Assembly (NCBI GenBank): GCA_963786395.1
Contig: CAWAZD010000009.1
Span: forward strand, 1 to 64,000
Direction: 5' to 3'
DNA from: Fen-1301 sp963786395
GTDB taxonomy: Bacteria > Bacteroidota > Ignavibacteria > Ignavibacteriales > Ignavibacteriaceae
DNA: 64,000 nt
Positions 28,269-38,054 of the stretch are shown here, one piece after another (the first letter of the stretch is position 1; each line of letters opens with the position of its first letter). A model generated the notes under the pieces. The model worked only from the letters and a program-made list of their open reading frames with translations, ran no database searches and was not told where the DNA came from. The position numbers were made by a program, and so were the translations under genes.

Positions 28269-29183
28269 ATGATGATAAAAATAACTTTTACTTTTTTAGT
28301 TCTTTTATTTGCAGCCAACTTATTCCCCCAAACACAACTCGATACATCGGAATATTATCCACTACAAAACGGGAATCATTGGGAGTACCTTGACTATGGT
28401 AGTTGGCCTTCTGTCTATACCTTCGATACTGTAATCGGTGATACTATTATGAATAATGGTAAAACTTATAAAATAATTGAACGAACCTGGTCTGATGATT
28501 CAGGTATAAGTTATTCTTACTGTAGAAATGAAGGGAAACGAATATATAAATATATGGGGTATTCAATTGACTGCCCTGAAAGGGAATATATTGAATATGA
28601 TTTCGCAACAAAGGATTCATCTATTTGGCCAATTTGTATCGGTGCCGATTATAGGTCTTGTTCGAGTACTTTTAATAATTATATCCCCGCATTTAACAAA
28701 ATTTTTGAGGCAAAAGAATTTGTCTGGGTAGCTATAACTAATGGAGATACAATTTATGATGTTCTTGGTACACCACCTGAAGTCATTACAAAAAATATCG
28801 GCTTAACTTCCCGTATTACTGATGCGGGTGGTTATTTTATTATAACTGGCGCTATAATAAATGGTTTAAAATATGGAACTCTCGTGGGTATTAAGGATGA
28901 AAATGAAAGGACTACGAAAACAATTGGCTTAAAATTGGATGTCTATCCCAATCCTTTCAATAATTCAACAAGAATTTCTTTCTCATTACCCAGACCTTCA
29001 CAAGTAACTTTCAAAATATATAATATTATAGGAGAAGAAGTATGGAAATTTAATCAGGGGGAGTATACATCAGGGGATCATCAAATTTATTTTAATTCCT
29101 CCAATTTAGGGAGTGGTTTATACATACTTAATCTTAATACAGAAACTCAAAACTTGTCTAAGAAAATAATACTACTTAAATAA
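28269..29183 (+). CDS. T9SS-exported protein, first gene of module 1
   Basis: 304 residues. A signal peptide (MMIKITFTFLVLLFAANLFP) is followed by a region of unknown fold with YYPLQNGNHWEYLDY, a pattern seen in many Bacteroidota secreted proteins. The type A sorting domain occupies about residues 222-304 (LDVYPNPFNNSTRISFSLP, SGLYILNL, KKIILLK). It should cross the outer membrane by T9SS and be attached to the surface or released. It is 14 bases upstream of the first propeller gene, joined by a linker also found between other module genes, so the two form one transcript under operator pair 3. Confidence 0.8.
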   Translation: MMIKITFTFLVLLFAANLFPQTQLDTSEYYPLQNGNHWEYLDYGSWPSVYTFDTVIGDTIMNNGKTYKIIERTWSDDSGISYSYCRNEGKRIYKYMGYSIDCPEREYIEYDFATKDSSIWPICIGADYRSCSSTFNNYIPAFNKIFEAKEFVWVAITNGDTIYDVLGTPPEVITKNIGLTSRITDAGGYFIITGAIINGLKYGTLVGIKDENERTTKTIGLKLDVYPNPFNNSTRISFSLPRPSQVTFKIYNIIGEEVWKFNQGEYTSGDHQIYFNSSNLGSGLYILNLNTETQNLSKKIILLK

Positions 29184-29197
29184 TTGTATTCATTCAA

Positions 29198-30730
29198 ATG
29201 AAAAAACTGGCATTTTTATTTGTTGTTTTATTATCTGCTTTTGTCTACGGACAAAAGCAGATAAAACCGGACTGGCCTTCACTGGCAAATTCACCCTGGC
29301 CTGTTTTACGCGGTGATATGCAGGGAACAGGCAGATCGGAATATGTCGGTCCCCATAGCTATAATGTCAAATGGGTAAAAGATATGCCGTTCGGAATTAT
29401 TAAGGGTCCCCTTATTGGTTATAATGATGTTCTATATATGGGTGCCAGGGCTTTCAATAGTGATCCTGTGAATTATTTCTACGCTGTGGGGAAAAACTCA
29501 GAGAATATATGGACATATAAGACTTCGGGACCTAACAATAATTCAGATGGAATGCTGCTTACAAGTGATACTTCGGTTTATTTTATCTCAGCTTCGGCTG
29601 AACTCTATTCGTTAAATAAAAATGGGAAATTAAATTGGTCGATATATTGTGCTCAGGACATTTATTTCCAGTATGGTATAGACAAAAAAGGAAATCTTTA
29701 TATACCTGGCCAAGATACTTTAAGAATAGTTTCACCATCAGGCAATGTGAATAAGATTTATTTCCCTAATTTATCCACCGCTCTTTCATTCTCATTCGGA
29801 GGAGATACAATGTTTGTTGTAACTGGAGATCAATGGAACTCCGGGGCAATGAATGCATGCGATTTAACTGGGAAGGTTTACTGGTCTTACAATTTAGAAT
29901 CGGTAGATTGGGGAACACCTGTTGTTGATAATCAGAATAATGTATATTTCTTTGGCGGTGATTCTTTGAATGGTGGGTCTGCTAATTTATATTGCATAAA
30001 ACCTGACGGAACCTTTAAATGGAAATATCGAACGTGGGGTATTTCCCAATATGATGCTCCTACAATTGATCATAAAGGCAATATTACTTTTATGGCTTGC
30101 GGAGACAATGGAAAATCAGCATTAATTGTATCCCTTGACTACGGTGGAAATACAAGATGGGTCGATACACTCCAGGAAGATTACCCCTTTAGTATGACGG
30201 ACTATGGATTGGTTTGTGATGCTGAAGGGAAAGTTTATTTTGGCTCGCAATCTCCATATATGGGATATTTTTATTGTATTGACTCAAACGGAGTAATATT
30301 ATGGAAGACACTTATTCCCACAAACTATGATTCATGCCCGGCAATCGGATCGGATGGAACGTTATATCTTGGATTTCATAATGGCTCTTTATACCGGATA
30401 AATGTTCGCAACCTTATAGCAATAAACGATACAGTTACTTCTGTTGCAAATGAAATTGGATCGGCTAAAGATTACCAGCTATATCAGAATTATCCAAATC
30501 CATTTAATCCTTCTACTATTATAAAGTACCAGATACCAAAACCTGGGCTGGTAACTCTGAAAATTTATGATGTTCTTGGTAAAGAAGTAGCCACTCTTGT
30601 AAATGAGACTCAACATCAAGGTTCCTATAATGCTATATTTGATGCATCCCGTTTGGCCAGTGGAGTTTATATCTACAGGATTCAGGCAAACAACCATATT
30701 TCAAACAGGAAAATGTTATTAATGAAATAA
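29198..30730 (+). CDS. PQQ-like beta-propeller surface protein, copy 1 (T9SS)
   Basis: 510 residues: signal peptide (MKKLAFLFVVLLSAFVYG), propeller repeats of the PQQ-like/WD40-like kind (DVLYMGARAF, LYSLNKNGKLNWSI, NLYCIKPDGTFKWKY, YFYCIDSNGVILWKT) to about residue 410, then a type A sorting domain (YQNYPNPFNPSTIIKYQIP). No quinoprotein catalytic residues are evident, so a binding or adhesive role is more likely than an enzyme. The first 105 residues and most of the last 210 match copies 2-4 almost exactly, while the middle differs. Its final 40 residues (VNETQHQGSYNAIFDASRLA) differ from the other copies, suggesting a recombined end. Confidence 0.85.
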   Translation: MKKLAFLFVVLLSAFVYGQKQIKPDWPSLANSPWPVLRGDMQGTGRSEYVGPHSYNVKWVKDMPFGIIKGPLIGYNDVLYMGARAFNSDPVNYFYAVGKNSENIWTYKTSGPNNNSDGMLLTSDTSVYFISASAELYSLNKNGKLNWSIYCAQDIYFQYGIDKKGNLYIPGQDTLRIVSPSGNVNKIYFPNLSTALSFSFGGDTMFVVTGDQWNSGAMNACDLTGKVYWSYNLESVDWGTPVVDNQNNVYFFGGDSLNGGSANLYCIKPDGTFKWKYRTWGISQYDAPTIDHKGNITFMACGDNGKSALIVSLDYGGNTRWVDTLQEDYPFSMTDYGLVCDAEGKVYFGSQSPYMGYFYCIDSNGVILWKTLIPTNYDSCPAIGSDGTLYLGFHNGSLYRINVRNLIAINDTVTSVANEIGSAKDYQLYQNYPNPFNPSTIIKYQIPKPGLVTLKIYDVLGKEVATLVNETQHQGSYNAIFDASRLASGVYIYRIQANNHISNRKMLLMK

Positions 30731-30744
30731 TTGTATTCATTCAA

Positions 30745-32274
30745 ATGAAAAAACTGGCATTTGTATTTGTTGTTTTATTATCTGCTTTTGTCTTCGGACA
30801 GAAGCAGATAAAACCGGACTGGCCTTCTTTGGCAAATTCACCCTGGCCTGTTTTACGAGGTGATATGCAGGGAACAGGAAGATCGGAATATGTCGGTCCC
30901 CATAGCTATAATGTCAAATGGGTAAAAGATATGCCGTTCGGAATTATTAAGGGTCCCCTTATTGGTTATAATGATGTTCTATATATGGGTGCCAGAGCTT
31001 TCAATAGTGATCCTGTGAATTATTTCTATGCCGTCGGGAAAAACTCAGAGAATATATGGACTTATAAGACTTCGGGACCTAACAATAGTTCAAATGGCAT
31101 TTTGCTTGCAAGTGATACTTCAGTTTATTTTATGTCAGGCTCGTTGGAACTCTATTCCTTAAATAAAAATGGGAAATTAAATTGGTCTATGTTTGGTGCA
31201 CAGAACAAGTATTTCCAGTATGGCATAGATAAAAAAGGAAATCTTTATATACCGGGCAATGATTCGTTAAGAATAGTTTCTCCTTCAGGCAATATGAATA
31301 AGATTTATTTTCCTAAAATATCCACTGCTCTTTCTTTCTCCTTTGGAGGAGATACAATATTTGTTGTAACAGGAGGGCCTTCTTTAGGAGCAATGACTGC
31401 AGCCGGCTTAAATGGAAATGTTTACTGGTCATACAATTTAGGGGGGGTCGGTTGGGGTTTACCCGTTGTTGATAATCAGAATAATGTCTATTTCTTTGGG
31501 GCTGATACTGCTTGGGGATGGACTAGTTATTTATACTGCTTAAAATCTGATGGAACCCTTAAGTGGAAATATCCAACGTGGGGTTATTCTGATTATGATG
31601 CCCCTACTATTGATCATAATGGTAATATTACTTTTATGGCTTGCGGAGACAATGGAAAATCAACATTAATTGTATCCCTTGACTACGGTGGAAATACAAG
31701 ATGGGTCGATACACTCCAGGAAGATTACCCCTTTAGTATGACGGACTATGGATTGGTCTGTGATGCTGAAGGGAAAGTTTATTTTGGCTCGCAATCTCCA
31801 TATATGGGATATTTTTATTGTATTGACTCAAACGGTGTAATATTATGGAAGACACTTATTCCCACAAACTATGATTCATGCCCGGCAATCGGATCGGATG
31901 GAACGTTATATCTTGGATTTCATAATGGCTCTTTATACCGGATAAATGTTCGCAACCTTATAGCAATAAACGATACAGTTACTTCTGTTGCAAATGAAAT
32001 TGGACCGGCTAAAGATTACCAGCTATATCAGAACTATCCAAATCCATTCAACCCTTCAACGATTATAAAGTACCAGATACCAAAACCCGGGTTAGTTACT
32101 CTGAAGGTGTATGATGTTTTAGGTAAGGAAGTAGCAAATCTGGTTAACGAATATCAAAACTCTGGAAGATATAATGTCAATTTTGATGCATCAAGACTGG
32201 CAAGCGGTGTATATATTTATCAGATCGTATCAAAAGATTATGTCTCTAATAAAAAGATGATGCTTTTGAAGTAA
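30745..32274 (+). CDS. PQQ-like beta-propeller surface protein, copy 2 (T9SS)
   Basis: 509 residues with the same layout as copy 1: signal peptide, propeller, type A sorting domain. It follows copy 1 after 14 bases, so they share a transcript. Residues about 108-200 (GPNNSSNGILLASDTSVYFM, SMFGAQNKYFQYGIDKK) equal those of copy 4 rather than its neighbour copy 1, while TLQEDYPFSMTDYGLVCDAE is shared with 1 and 4 but not 3. The mosaic pattern points to gene conversion between copies. Its 3' flank (ACCTTCCTTAAGTTTTATTG) is repeated after copies 3 and 4, with one base changed after copy 4. Confidence 0.85.
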   Translation: MKKLAFVFVVLLSAFVFGQKQIKPDWPSLANSPWPVLRGDMQGTGRSEYVGPHSYNVKWVKDMPFGIIKGPLIGYNDVLYMGARAFNSDPVNYFYAVGKNSENIWTYKTSGPNNSSNGILLASDTSVYFMSGSLELYSLNKNGKLNWSMFGAQNKYFQYGIDKKGNLYIPGNDSLRIVSPSGNMNKIYFPKISTALSFSFGGDTIFVVTGGPSLGAMTAAGLNGNVYWSYNLGGVGWGLPVVDNQNNVYFFGADTAWGWTSYLYCLKSDGTLKWKYPTWGYSDYDAPTIDHNGNITFMACGDNGKSTLIVSLDYGGNTRWVDTLQEDYPFSMTDYGLVCDAEGKVYFGSQSPYMGYFYCIDSNGVILWKTLIPTNYDSCPAIGSDGTLYLGFHNGSLYRINVRNLIAINDTVTSVANEIGPAKDYQLYQNYPNPFNPSTIIKYQIPKPGLVTLKVYDVLGKEVANLVNEYQNSGRYNVNFDASRLASGVYIYQIVSKDYVSNKKMMLLK

Positions 32275-32332
32275 AACCTTCCTTAAGTTTTATTGAAATC
32301 CCGTCTGAATCCTTATTTGAACCTCAATTTTT

Positions 32333-32365
32333 AGTAACGTTACTATAATTTTTAGTAACGTTACT
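32333..32365. promoter_or_regulatory. Operator pair 4, before module 2
   Basis: AGTAACGTTACT at 32333-32344 and 32354-32365, 21 bp apart. The whole flank from 32275 to about 32462 is nearly identical to 35110-35297, so the operator was duplicated with its module. It ends 97 bases before ATG 32463; AGGAGTTCAT precedes that ATG. Confidence 0.75.
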
Positions 32366-32462
32366 ATATCTTTTCATTTAACAGCGCATTACGTTAAGAA
32401 TATATTATTCTTTTAATTGTGTCAGAGTAGAGAATAAATATCATAAATAATTAGGAGTTCAT

Positions 32463-33556
32463 ATGAAATTTTCATTTAGTGTTTTTTTTATATGTATCGT
32501 ACTATTTCAATTTTCTAGCTATTGTAGTGAACCTGAAATACACATTAAATTTCTAAATTACGATAGTGTACTTACAGTCAAAATGTATTTGGTAAGTCCA
32601 GTGTGCTGGAATCAAGATCATCATATTACTTCACTTTATCATTCGATAACCTACACACAATCTGGTCAGGTGGATTTCGACGCAGATTGGGATATGCCTG
32701 TCGGAAATAATGCTTTTTCATTAGGAGAATATAAGATCGATATTCTATACCCACGTTATAATGTAGTAATGAAATATTTTTAAATTGATTATAGAACTTC
32801 TACTTTACCTCAAAATACCGTTGATCTTAATCTTAATTACGATTATGCAACTAATGAGAAATTGGCGAACCATATGGAGGTGGTACAACAATATGGGATG
32901 AATTCCCCGAAGTTGGCTGGAGTTGTGAGGGTCTTGAACCTTCTATTCCCACAGGTTTAATGCAAACTGCTACAACAGGGCATCCACATCTACAATGGTC
33001 ACATCCTTCCAACGATGGTGTTGGGAGATATAGAACCGGTTATAAAATATATAGGAGGTTTTTACCTGATCAGGATTGGCAAGTGCTTACAACAGTAGCT
33101 AATAATATTAATTCTTACACAGATGCAACTTATAACATAGCAGATCCAAATCACCCCTATGGTAATCCAATATCATATTGTATATCATCCATAAATGGAA
33201 CTGGGTTTGAAAGTCTGCAAACAGATACCGTACAAGTTAAACGGCCTAATACTAATTTCCCTCAAAAAAAGAAAGGAACCTCAACTCAAGTCTCTGATTT
33301 CTCAATCTCCCAATGTTATCCTAATCCTTTTAACCCGTCAACTAATATTACTTATAGTTTGGCTGAAAAGTCTTTCGTTGAAATCTCGGTTTTTGATAAT
33401 ATGGGAAAGGAAGTTGAAAAATTAGTATCTGAAACAAAAGATAAAGGAGTATATGAGACAAAGTTTATAGCAAATAATTTATCAAGCGGCATATATTTTT
33501 ATTCAATAAGAACTGGTAAATTTAATGAAGTAAAGAAAATGTTATTGTTGAAATAA
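32463..33556 (+). pseudogene. Broken copy of the fibronectin-III-like T9SS protein
   Basis: Aligned by eye with the intact paralogue at 35298, this copy has two separate lesions. GGTATT is replaced by TAAATT, giving a stop at 32781-32783. A 52-base segment is missing at the junction 32859/32860, which shifts the frame. After that the homology runs on to the end: TGYKIYRRFLPDQDWQVLTT, the sorting domain CYPNPFNPSTNITYSLAEKS, and KKMLLLK. Unlike the frameshifts elsewhere, these are not single-base changes, so this is likely a real pseudogene. The propeller gene after it (copy 3) is intact, 14 bases downstream. Confidence 0.88.
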
Positions 33557-33570
33557 TTGAATCCAATCAA

Positions 33571-35109
33571 ATGAAAAACCTGATATTAATATTTGTTGTT
33601 TTCTTATCTGCTTTTGTCTACGGACAAAAGCAGATAAAACCGGACTGGCCTTCACTGGCAAATTCACCCTGGCCTGTTTTACGCGGTGATATGCAGGGAA
33701 CAGGAAGATCGGAATATGTCGGTCCCCATAGCTATAATGTCAAATGGGTAAAAGATATGCCGTTCGGAATTATTAAGGGTCCCCTTATTGGTTATAATGA
33801 TGTTCTATATATGGGTGCCCGAGCTTTCAATAGTGATCCTGTGAATTATTTCTATGCCGTCGGGAAAAACTCAGAGAATATATGGACTTATAAGACTTCA
33901 GAACCTGACAATAATTCAAATGGCTTGCTTCTTACAAGTGACACTTCGGTTTATTTTGTCTCAGCTTCAAGAGGACTCTATTCCCTGAATAAAAATGGTG
34001 AATTAAAGTGGGAAATCTATAGTGCAGCAGACAAATATATCCAGTATGGCATAGATAAAAAAGGAAATCTTTATATATCAGGTCAAGATTCTTTAAGAAT
34101 AATTTCCCCTTCAGGCGATATGAATAAGATTTATTTCCCTAAAATTTCCTCCTCTCTTTCTTTCTCCTTTGGAGGAGATACAATATTCACTGTAACCGGT
34201 GGTCCAATGAACCAAAGTTTATCTGGGGCAATGACAGCAACCGACTTATATGGAAATGTTTACTGGTCATACAATTTAGGGGGGGTCGGTTGGGGATTAC
34301 CTGTTGTTGATAATCAGAATAATGTCTATTTCTATGGAGCTGATACTCTTTTTGGCTGGACTAGTTATTTATACTGTTTAAAATCTGATGGAACCCTTAA
34401 GTGGAAATATCCAACGAGGAGTTTTGAGGAGTACAATGCGCCAACAATTGATCATAATGGTAATATTATCTTTATGGCAAATTCTTATAATTCAAAATCA
34501 GCATTAATTGTATCCCTTGACTACGGTGGAAATACAAGATGGGTTGATACATTACAGGAAGACTACGGCTCCAGTATTATGGACTTTGGTATGGTGTGTG
34601 ACGCTGAAGGGAAAATTTATTTCGGTTCGGCAGAGCCCAAGGGATATTTTTATTGTATTGACTCAAACGGTGTAATATTATGGAAGACACTTATCCCCAC
34701 CAACTATGATTCATGCCCGGCAATCGGATCGGATGGAACGTTATATCTTGGATTTCATAATGGCTCTTTATACCGGATAAATGTTCGCAACCTTATAGCA
34801 ATAAACGATACAGTTACTTCTGTTGCAAATGAAATTGGACCGGCTAAAGATTACCAGCTATATCAGAATTATCCAAATCCATTTAATCCTTCTACTATTA
34901 TAAAGTACCAGATACCAAAACCCGGATTAGTTACTCTGAAGGTGTATGATGTTTTAGGTAAGGAAGTAGCAAATCTGGTTAACGAATATCAAAACACTGG
35001 AAGATATAATGTCAATTTTGATGCATCAAAACTAGCAAGCGGTGTATATATTTATCAGATCGTATCAAAAGATTATGTCTCTAATAAAAAGATGATGCTT
35101 TTGAAGTAA
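33571..35109 (+). CDS. PQQ-like beta-propeller surface protein, copy 3 (T9SS)
   Basis: 512 residues, same architecture as the other copies. It is the most divergent in the middle: EPDNNSNGLLLTSDTSVYFV, VSASRGLYSLNKNGELKWEI, and QEDYGSSIMDFGMVCDAEGK with GSAEPKGYFYC instead of the GSQSPYMGYFYC of the others. It shares an insertion (MNQSLSGAMTA) with copy 4. The first 100 residues and the end remain nearly identical to other copies. The upstream linker differs slightly (GAATCCAATCAA) from the GTATTCATTCAA used elsewhere. Its transcription would start at operator pair 4 and pass through the broken gene. Confidence 0.85.
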   Translation: MKNLILIFVVFLSAFVYGQKQIKPDWPSLANSPWPVLRGDMQGTGRSEYVGPHSYNVKWVKDMPFGIIKGPLIGYNDVLYMGARAFNSDPVNYFYAVGKNSENIWTYKTSEPDNNSNGLLLTSDTSVYFVSASRGLYSLNKNGELKWEIYSAADKYIQYGIDKKGNLYISGQDSLRIISPSGDMNKIYFPKISSSLSFSFGGDTIFTVTGGPMNQSLSGAMTATDLYGNVYWSYNLGGVGWGLPVVDNQNNVYFYGADTLFGWTSYLYCLKSDGTLKWKYPTRSFEEYNAPTIDHNGNIIFMANSYNSKSALIVSLDYGGNTRWVDTLQEDYGSSIMDFGMVCDAEGKIYFGSAEPKGYFYCIDSNGVILWKTLIPTNYDSCPAIGSDGTLYLGFHNGSLYRINVRNLIAINDTVTSVANEIGPAKDYQLYQNYPNPFNPSTIIKYQIPKPGLVTLKVYDVLGKEVANLVNEYQNTGRYNVNFDASKLASGVYIYQIVSKDYVSNKKMMLLK

Positions 35110-35167
35110 AACCTTCCTTAAGTTTTATTGAAATCCCGTCTGAATCCTTATTTGAACCTCAATTTTT

Positions 35168-35200
35168 AGTAACGTTACTATAATTTTTAGTAACGTTACT
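35168..35200. promoter_or_regulatory. Operator pair 5, before module 3
   Basis: AGTAACGTTACT at 35168-35179 and 35189-35200, 21 bp apart, in a flank nearly identical to that of operator pair 4. It ends 97 bases before ATG 35298, with AGGAGTTCAT as ribosome site. Confidence 0.75.
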
Positions 35201-35297
35201 ATATCTTTTCATTTTACAGCGCATTACTTTAAGAATATATTCTTCTTTAATTGTGTTAGAGTAGGGTATAAATTATCATAAATAATTAGGAGTTCAT

Positions 35298-36440
35298 ATG
35301 AAGTTTTTACTTGGTGTTCTTGTCATATTTATTCTGCTTTTTCAATCTTCCGCCCTATGTATTGGGGGTGAAATTAATATAACAATTGTTAATAGTCCAG
35401 TAAGCCTTACCTTTAATATGCGTCTTGTAAGTCCTGTATGCTGGGATAAAGATCATCATATTACTCAACTTTATAATTCCATAACTACTTCAGATCGTTA
35501 TTTCGTCTTTTTCGACGCAGATTGGGACAATCAACTCTCTGTTCCCTTTTCATTAGGGGCATATGAGGTTGATATTTTTTATCCTGGCACTAGTGTAGTA
35601 AAAAAATATTTTGGTATTGATTATAGAACCTCTACTTTACCACTACATACGGTTGATCTTAATCTTAAATACGATTATGCCACTAATGAGATAACATATA
35701 TAGATGATAGACCATTTCCTAGCATGCCTCCATATGAGCGTGTAATTGGCGAACCATATGGAGGTGGTACAACAATATGGGATGAATTCCCCGAAGTTGG
35801 CTGGAGTTGTGAGGGTCTTGAACCTTCTATTCCCACAGGTTTAATGCAAACTGCTACAACAGGACATCCACATCTACAATGGTCACATCCTTCCAATGAT
35901 GGTGTTGGGAGATATAGAACCGGTTATAAAATATATAGGAGGTTTTTACCTGATCAGGATTGGCAGGTATTTACAACGGTAGCTAATAATATTAATTCTT
36001 ACACAGATGCAACTTATAACATAGCAGATCCAAATCACCCCTATGGAAATCCGATATCATATTGTATTTCAGCCATAAATGGAACTGGGTTTGAAAGTCT
36101 GCAAACAGATACTGTACAAGTTAATCGACCCAATACTAATTTCCCTCAAAAAAAGAAAGGAATCTCAACTCAAGTCTCTGATTTCTCAATCTCCCAATGT
36201 TATCCTAATCCTTTTAACCCGTCAACTAATATTACATATAGTTTGGCGGAAAAGTCCTTTGTTGAAATCTCGGTTTTTGATAATATGGGAAGGGAAATTG
36301 AAAAATTAGTATCTGAAACAAAAGATAAAGGAGTATATGAGACAAAGTTTACAGCAAATAATTTATCTAGTGGTATCTATTTTTATTCAATAAGAACTGG
36401 TAAATTTAATGAAGTAAAGAAAATGTTATTAATGAAATAA
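35298..36440 (+). CDS. Fibronectin-III-like T9SS surface protein
   Basis: 380 residues. Signal peptide (about 1-22), an N-terminal region of unknown fold (RLVSPVCWDKDHHITQLYNS; residues about 25-175), a fibronectin type III-like domain (about 183-275: PTGLMQTATTGHPHLQWSHP, TGYKIYRRF, ISYCISAINGTGFES), then a type A sorting domain (CYPNPFNPSTNITYSL, SGIYFYSI, KKMLLMK). It is the intact paralogue of the broken gene at 32463. The following propeller gene (copy 4) begins 14 bases downstream. The last bases and linker equal those after propeller copy 1, evidence of exchange between modules. Confidence 0.85.
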   Translation: MKFLLGVLVIFILLFQSSALCIGGEINITIVNSPVSLTFNMRLVSPVCWDKDHHITQLYNSITTSDRYFVFFDADWDNQLSVPFSLGAYEVDIFYPGTSVVKKYFGIDYRTSTLPLHTVDLNLKYDYATNEITYIDDRPFPSMPPYERVIGEPYGGGTTIWDEFPEVGWSCEGLEPSIPTGLMQTATTGHPHLQWSHPSNDGVGRYRTGYKIYRRFLPDQDWQVFTTVANNINSYTDATYNIADPNHPYGNPISYCISAINGTGFESLQTDTVQVNRPNTNFPQKKKGISTQVSDFSISQCYPNPFNPSTNITYSLAEKSFVEISVFDNMGREIEKLVSETKDKGVYETKFTANNLSSGIYFYSIRTGKFNEVKKMLLMK

Positions 36441-36454
36441 TTGTATTCATTCAA

Positions 36455-37996
36455 ATGAAAAAACTGGCATTTGTATTTGTTGTTTTATTATCTGCTTTTG
36501 TCTTCGGGCAGAAGCAGATAAAACCGGACTGGCCTTCACTGGCAAATTCACCCTGGCCTGTTTTACGCGGTGATATGCAGGGAACAGGCAGATCGGAATT
36601 TGTCGGTCCCCATAGCTATAATGTCAAATGGGTAAAAGATATGCCGTTCGGAATTATTAAGGGTCCCCTTATTGGTTATAATGATGTTCTATATATGGGT
36701 GCCAGGGCTTTCAATAGTGATCCTGTGAATTATTTCTACGCCGTTGGGAAAAACTCAGAGAATATATGGACATATAAGACTTCGGGACCTAACAATAGTT
36801 CAAATGGCATTTTGCTTGCAAGTGATACTTCAGTTTATTTTATGTCAGGCTCGTTGGAACTCTATTCCTTAAATAAAAATGGGAAATTAAATTGGTCTAT
36901 GTTTGGTGCACAGAACAAGTATTTCCAGTATGGCATAGATAAAAAAGGAAATCTTTATATACCGGGCAATGATTCATTAAGAATAGTTTCTCCTTCAGGC
37001 AATATGAATAAGATTTATTTCCCTAAAATATCCACCTCTCTCTCTTTCTCATTCGGAGGAGATACAATATTCGCTGTAACCGGTGGTCCAATAAGCCAAA
37101 GTTTATCAGGAGCAATGACTGCGTCAAACATAAATGGAAATGTTTACTGGTCATACAATTTAGGGGGGGTCGGTTGGGGTTTACCCGTTGTTGATAACCA
37201 GAATAATGTCTATTTCTTTGGGTCTGATACTCTATTTGGCTGGATTAGTTATTTATACAGTTTAAAATCTGATGGAACTCTTAAGTGGAAATATCCAACG
37301 TGGGGTTTTTCTTATTATGATGCCCCTACTATTGATCATAATGGCAATATTACTTTTATGGCTTGCGGAGACAATGGAAAATCAGCATTAATTGTATCAC
37401 TTGACTACGGTGGAAATACAAGATGGGTCGATACACTCCAGGAAGATTACCCCTTTAGTATGACGGACTATGGATTGGTCTGTGATGCTGAAGGGAAAGT
37501 TTATTTTGGCTCGCAATCTCCATATATGGGATATTTTTATTGTATTGACTCAAACGGAGTAATATTGTGGAAGACACTTATTCCCACAAACTATGATTCA
37601 TGCCCGGCAATCGGATCGGATGGAACGTTATATCTTGGATTTCATAATGGCTCCTTATACCGGATAAATGTCCGCAATCTTATTGCAATAAACGATACAG
37701 TTACTTCTGTTGCAAATGAAATTGGACCGGCTAAAGATTACCAGCTATATCAGAATTTCCCAAATCCATTCAATCCTTCAACTATTATAAAGTACCAGAT
37801 ACCAAATCCTGGATTAGTTACTCTGAAGGTGTATGATATTTTAGGTAATGAAGTAGCAAATCTTGTTAACGAATATCAAAACTCTGGCAGATATAATGTC
37901 AATTTTGATGCATCAAGACTGGCAAGCGGTGTATATATTTATCAGATTGTATCAAAAGAATATGTATCTACTAAAAAGATGATGCTTTTAAAGTAA
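36455..37996 (+). CDS. PQQ-like beta-propeller surface protein, copy 4 (T9SS)
   Basis: 513 residues, same architecture. Residues about 1-200 match copy 2 nearly base for base, including MSGSLELYSLNKNGKLNWSM. An insertion (ISQSLSGAMTA) near residue 210 and FGWISYLYSLKSDG follow the copy 3 type; TLQEDYPFSMTDYGL returns to the copy 1/2 type. One notable substitution is SEFVG in place of SEYVG in the constant N-terminal part. The C-terminus has small changes (NFPNPFNPST, DILGNEVANL). It shares a transcript with 35298 under operator pair 5. Confidence 0.85.
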   Translation: MKKLAFVFVVLLSAFVFGQKQIKPDWPSLANSPWPVLRGDMQGTGRSEFVGPHSYNVKWVKDMPFGIIKGPLIGYNDVLYMGARAFNSDPVNYFYAVGKNSENIWTYKTSGPNNSSNGILLASDTSVYFMSGSLELYSLNKNGKLNWSMFGAQNKYFQYGIDKKGNLYIPGNDSLRIVSPSGNMNKIYFPKISTSLSFSFGGDTIFAVTGGPISQSLSGAMTASNINGNVYWSYNLGGVGWGLPVVDNQNNVYFFGSDTLFGWISYLYSLKSDGTLKWKYPTWGFSYYDAPTIDHNGNITFMACGDNGKSALIVSLDYGGNTRWVDTLQEDYPFSMTDYGLVCDAEGKVYFGSQSPYMGYFYCIDSNGVILWKTLIPTNYDSCPAIGSDGTLYLGFHNGSLYRINVRNLIAINDTVTSVANEIGPAKDYQLYQNFPNPFNPSTIIKYQIPNPGLVTLKVYDILGNEVANLVNEYQNSGRYNVNFDASRLASGVYIYQIVSKEYVSTKKMMLLK

Positions 37997-38054
37997 AACC
38001 TCCCTTAAGTTTTATTGAAATCCCGTCTGAATCCTTATTTGAACCTCAATTTTT

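Noticed and set aside
29198..37996. PQQ-like propellers as quinoprotein dehydrogenases
   Set aside because: No cofactor-binding or catalytic residues typical of quinoprotein enzymes could be seen, and a T9SS tail is present; a structural or binding role fits better.
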